From Bacteroidota bacterium (lineage in GTDB: Bacteria; Bacteroidota; Bacteroidia; Chitinophagales; Chitinophagaceae): DNA of 64,000 nt. A program made the position numbers and the translations under genes. How positions within the stretch are numbered: position 1 is the first letter of the stretch; each line of letters starts with the position of its first letter. The stretch is from positions 1-64,000 of the forward strand of contig JAGWRO010000040.1 in the NCBI GenBank assembly GCA_028876495.1. The letters are read 5' to 3'. A model generated the notes under the pieces. That model worked only from the letters and a program-made list of their open reading frames with translations. It was not told where the DNA came from and did not search any database. Positions 63,147 through 64,000 of the stretch are shown piece by piece.

Positions 63147-63154
63147 TAATTTTG
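63147..63154 (+). promoter_or_regulatory. -7 element of lon
   Basis: TAATTTTG matches TAnnTTTG and predicts a leader of about 20 bases before the lon ATG at 63180. No strong -33 TTTG is seen at the usual distance. Confidence 0.45.
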
Positions 63155-63179
63155 ACAGATTGACAAGTGAAAAATATAT

Positions 63180-64000
63180 ATGAATAATAACTTTTTTTTG
63201 AATGGGCCTGAAGATGAAATGGAATTTATGCCCATGATTCCTTTGCATGAAGACAATGATGGAAATGATGAACAGGTGATTCCTGCTGACTTACCGCTAC
63301 TTCCTTTGAGAAATACAGTCCTTTTTCCAGGAGTCGTAATTCCGATTACTGTCGGCCGTGACAAGAGCATAAAAGCTGTAAATGATGCTTACAAGGCTGA
63401 CAAATTGGTAGGCGTAGTCTCACAAAAAGACAGCCAGGTAGAAGAACCGGCTGCAAGTGATTTGGTAAATGTAGGAACAGTTGCGAAAATTCTGAAATTG
63501 ATTAAAATGCCTGATGGAGGAACTACTGTGATCATCCAGGGTAAAAAGCGATTTAAAATTGACGAGATCACATCAGAAGATCCTTATTTTAAGGCTAAAA
63601 TAACGGTTCTTACAGATGATGAATTGAAAGAGGATACAGATTTTGACGCGATGGTGGGTTCTATAAAAGAATTGTCAGGACAAATTATACAACTCTCGCC
63701 AAATATGCCTTCTGAGGCAACTATTATTTTAAAGAATATTGAAAACCCTTCTTTTTTAATTCATTTTGTAAGTAGCAATCTCAACAGCAATATTCTTGAA
63801 AAGCAAAAGCTGTTGGAAATTCAGAATATTAAAGAAAGGGCTGAAGTGTTGCTGAATTTATTGCAAACAGAATTGCAATATGCAGAGTTAAAAAATAAGG
63901 TAACGAACAAAACCCGCGCTGAACTTGACAAACAACAGAAAGATTATTTTTTGCAGCAACAATTAAAAGCGATCAAAGAAGAGTTGGGGGGCGATAATGT
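63180..64000 (+). CDS. lon: ATP-dependent protease Lon, N-terminal part
   Basis: The gene is cut by the window end; 273 codons are visible. After about 35 acidic residues the Lon substrate-binding (LAN) domain begins with LPLLPLRNTVLFPGVVIPIT, followed by VGVVSQKDSQVEEPAASDLV and ILKLIKMPDGGTTVIIQGKK. The coiled-coil linker (KQQKDYFLQQQLKAIKEELG) ends the visible part. The AAA+ and Ser-Lys protease domains lie beyond. The ATG at 63180 follows a -7 element by about 25 bases. Confidence 0.95.
   Translation, partial: MNNNFFLNGPEDEMEFMPMIPLHEDNDGNDEQVIPADLPLLPLRNTVLFPGVVIPITVGRDKSIKAVNDAYKADKLVGVVSQKDSQVEEPAASDLVNVGTVAKILKLIKMPDGGTTVIIQGKKRFKIDEITSEDPYFKAKITVLTDDELKEDTDFDAMVGSIKELSGQIIQLSPNMPSEATIILKNIENPSFLIHFVSSNLNSNILEKQKLLEIQNIKERAEVLLNLLQTELQYAELKNKVTNKTRAELDKQQKDYFLQQQLKAIKEELGGDN

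Noticed and set aside
1-64000. CRISPR array, insertion sequence, prophage or defence island
   Set aside because: No repeat-spacer pattern, transposase, integrase or phage gene was seen anywhere in the window.

Overview
The window looks like chromosomal DNA of an AT-rich Bacteroidota, most likely of the Chitinophagaceae. The pointers are the TAnnTTTG promoter elements, a type IX secretion C-terminal sorting domain, DUF2911, DUF5777, DUF5117-type and PF14376 proteins, a fused CcoNO oxidase subunit, and a tmRNA whose tag begins with Gly and ends in Ala-Ala. I see no insertion sequence, prophage or CRISPR array. Two or three small decayed genes are present.

Layout. 1-7.4 kb: an RRM RNA-binding protein, sucD, thyA and folA separated by a broken four-helix-bundle gene, a methyltransferase, and a three-gene transhydrogenase operon (pntAA-AB-B). 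7.7-14.2 kb: secreted proteins (a T9SS cargo, a carboxypeptidase-regulatory-like protein, DUF2911, a large zinc protease), plus a hydrolase remnant and a probable 34-residue membrane protein. 14.3-22.1 kb: a co-directional run for sugar breakdown (HbpS-like protein, GH3 glycosidase, UxuA, Gfo/Idh/MocA oxidoreductase, double DUF1080 hydrolase, TIM-barrel isomerase). 22.2-26.1 kb: an Ala/Pro-rich secreted protein, a MacB/FtsX-type permease and a lipoprotein. 26.3-43.3 kb, all on the minus strand: a respiratory block with a YceI-like/cytochrome-like/DUF5777 operon, an Fe-S/NrfD quinone module, a monohaem cytochrome c, a double universal stress protein, the complete cbb3 oxidase operon (ccoS-NO-Q-P-G-H and a TauE/SafE-like protein) and the copper ATPase ccoI. 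43.5-53.9 kb: a DUF302/YgaP-like/OsmC/Cys-rich gene run, an unrecognised 617-residue protein, hemA, a cation P-type ATPase, a patatin, hemN and a haem-binding protein. 53.9-64 kb: an ECF sigma factor with a membrane/beta-barrel partner, tmRNA, a MutS-like ATPase, DUF4197, a DsbA-like protein, hemerythrin, a serine hydrolase, a NarL-type response regulator and the start of lon.

The most striking signal is regulatory. Nine promoters carry a pair of 12-bp TGA-N6-TCA sites whose centres are exactly 22 bp apart. In eight of the nine, a TAnnTTTG-like -7 box lies 32-34 bp downstream of the nearer site; the cytochrome c promoter has only a weak box at 31 bp. This is the geometry expected of a Crp/Fnr-family activator bound near -41.5 with a second dimer near -63.5. 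The targets are cbb3 oxidase, its copper ATPase, hemN, the NrfD module, cytochrome c, the stress protein, the YceI-like operon, a P-type ATPase and the 34-residue membrane protein, which together form a coherent low-oxygen regulon. The regulator itself is not in the window.
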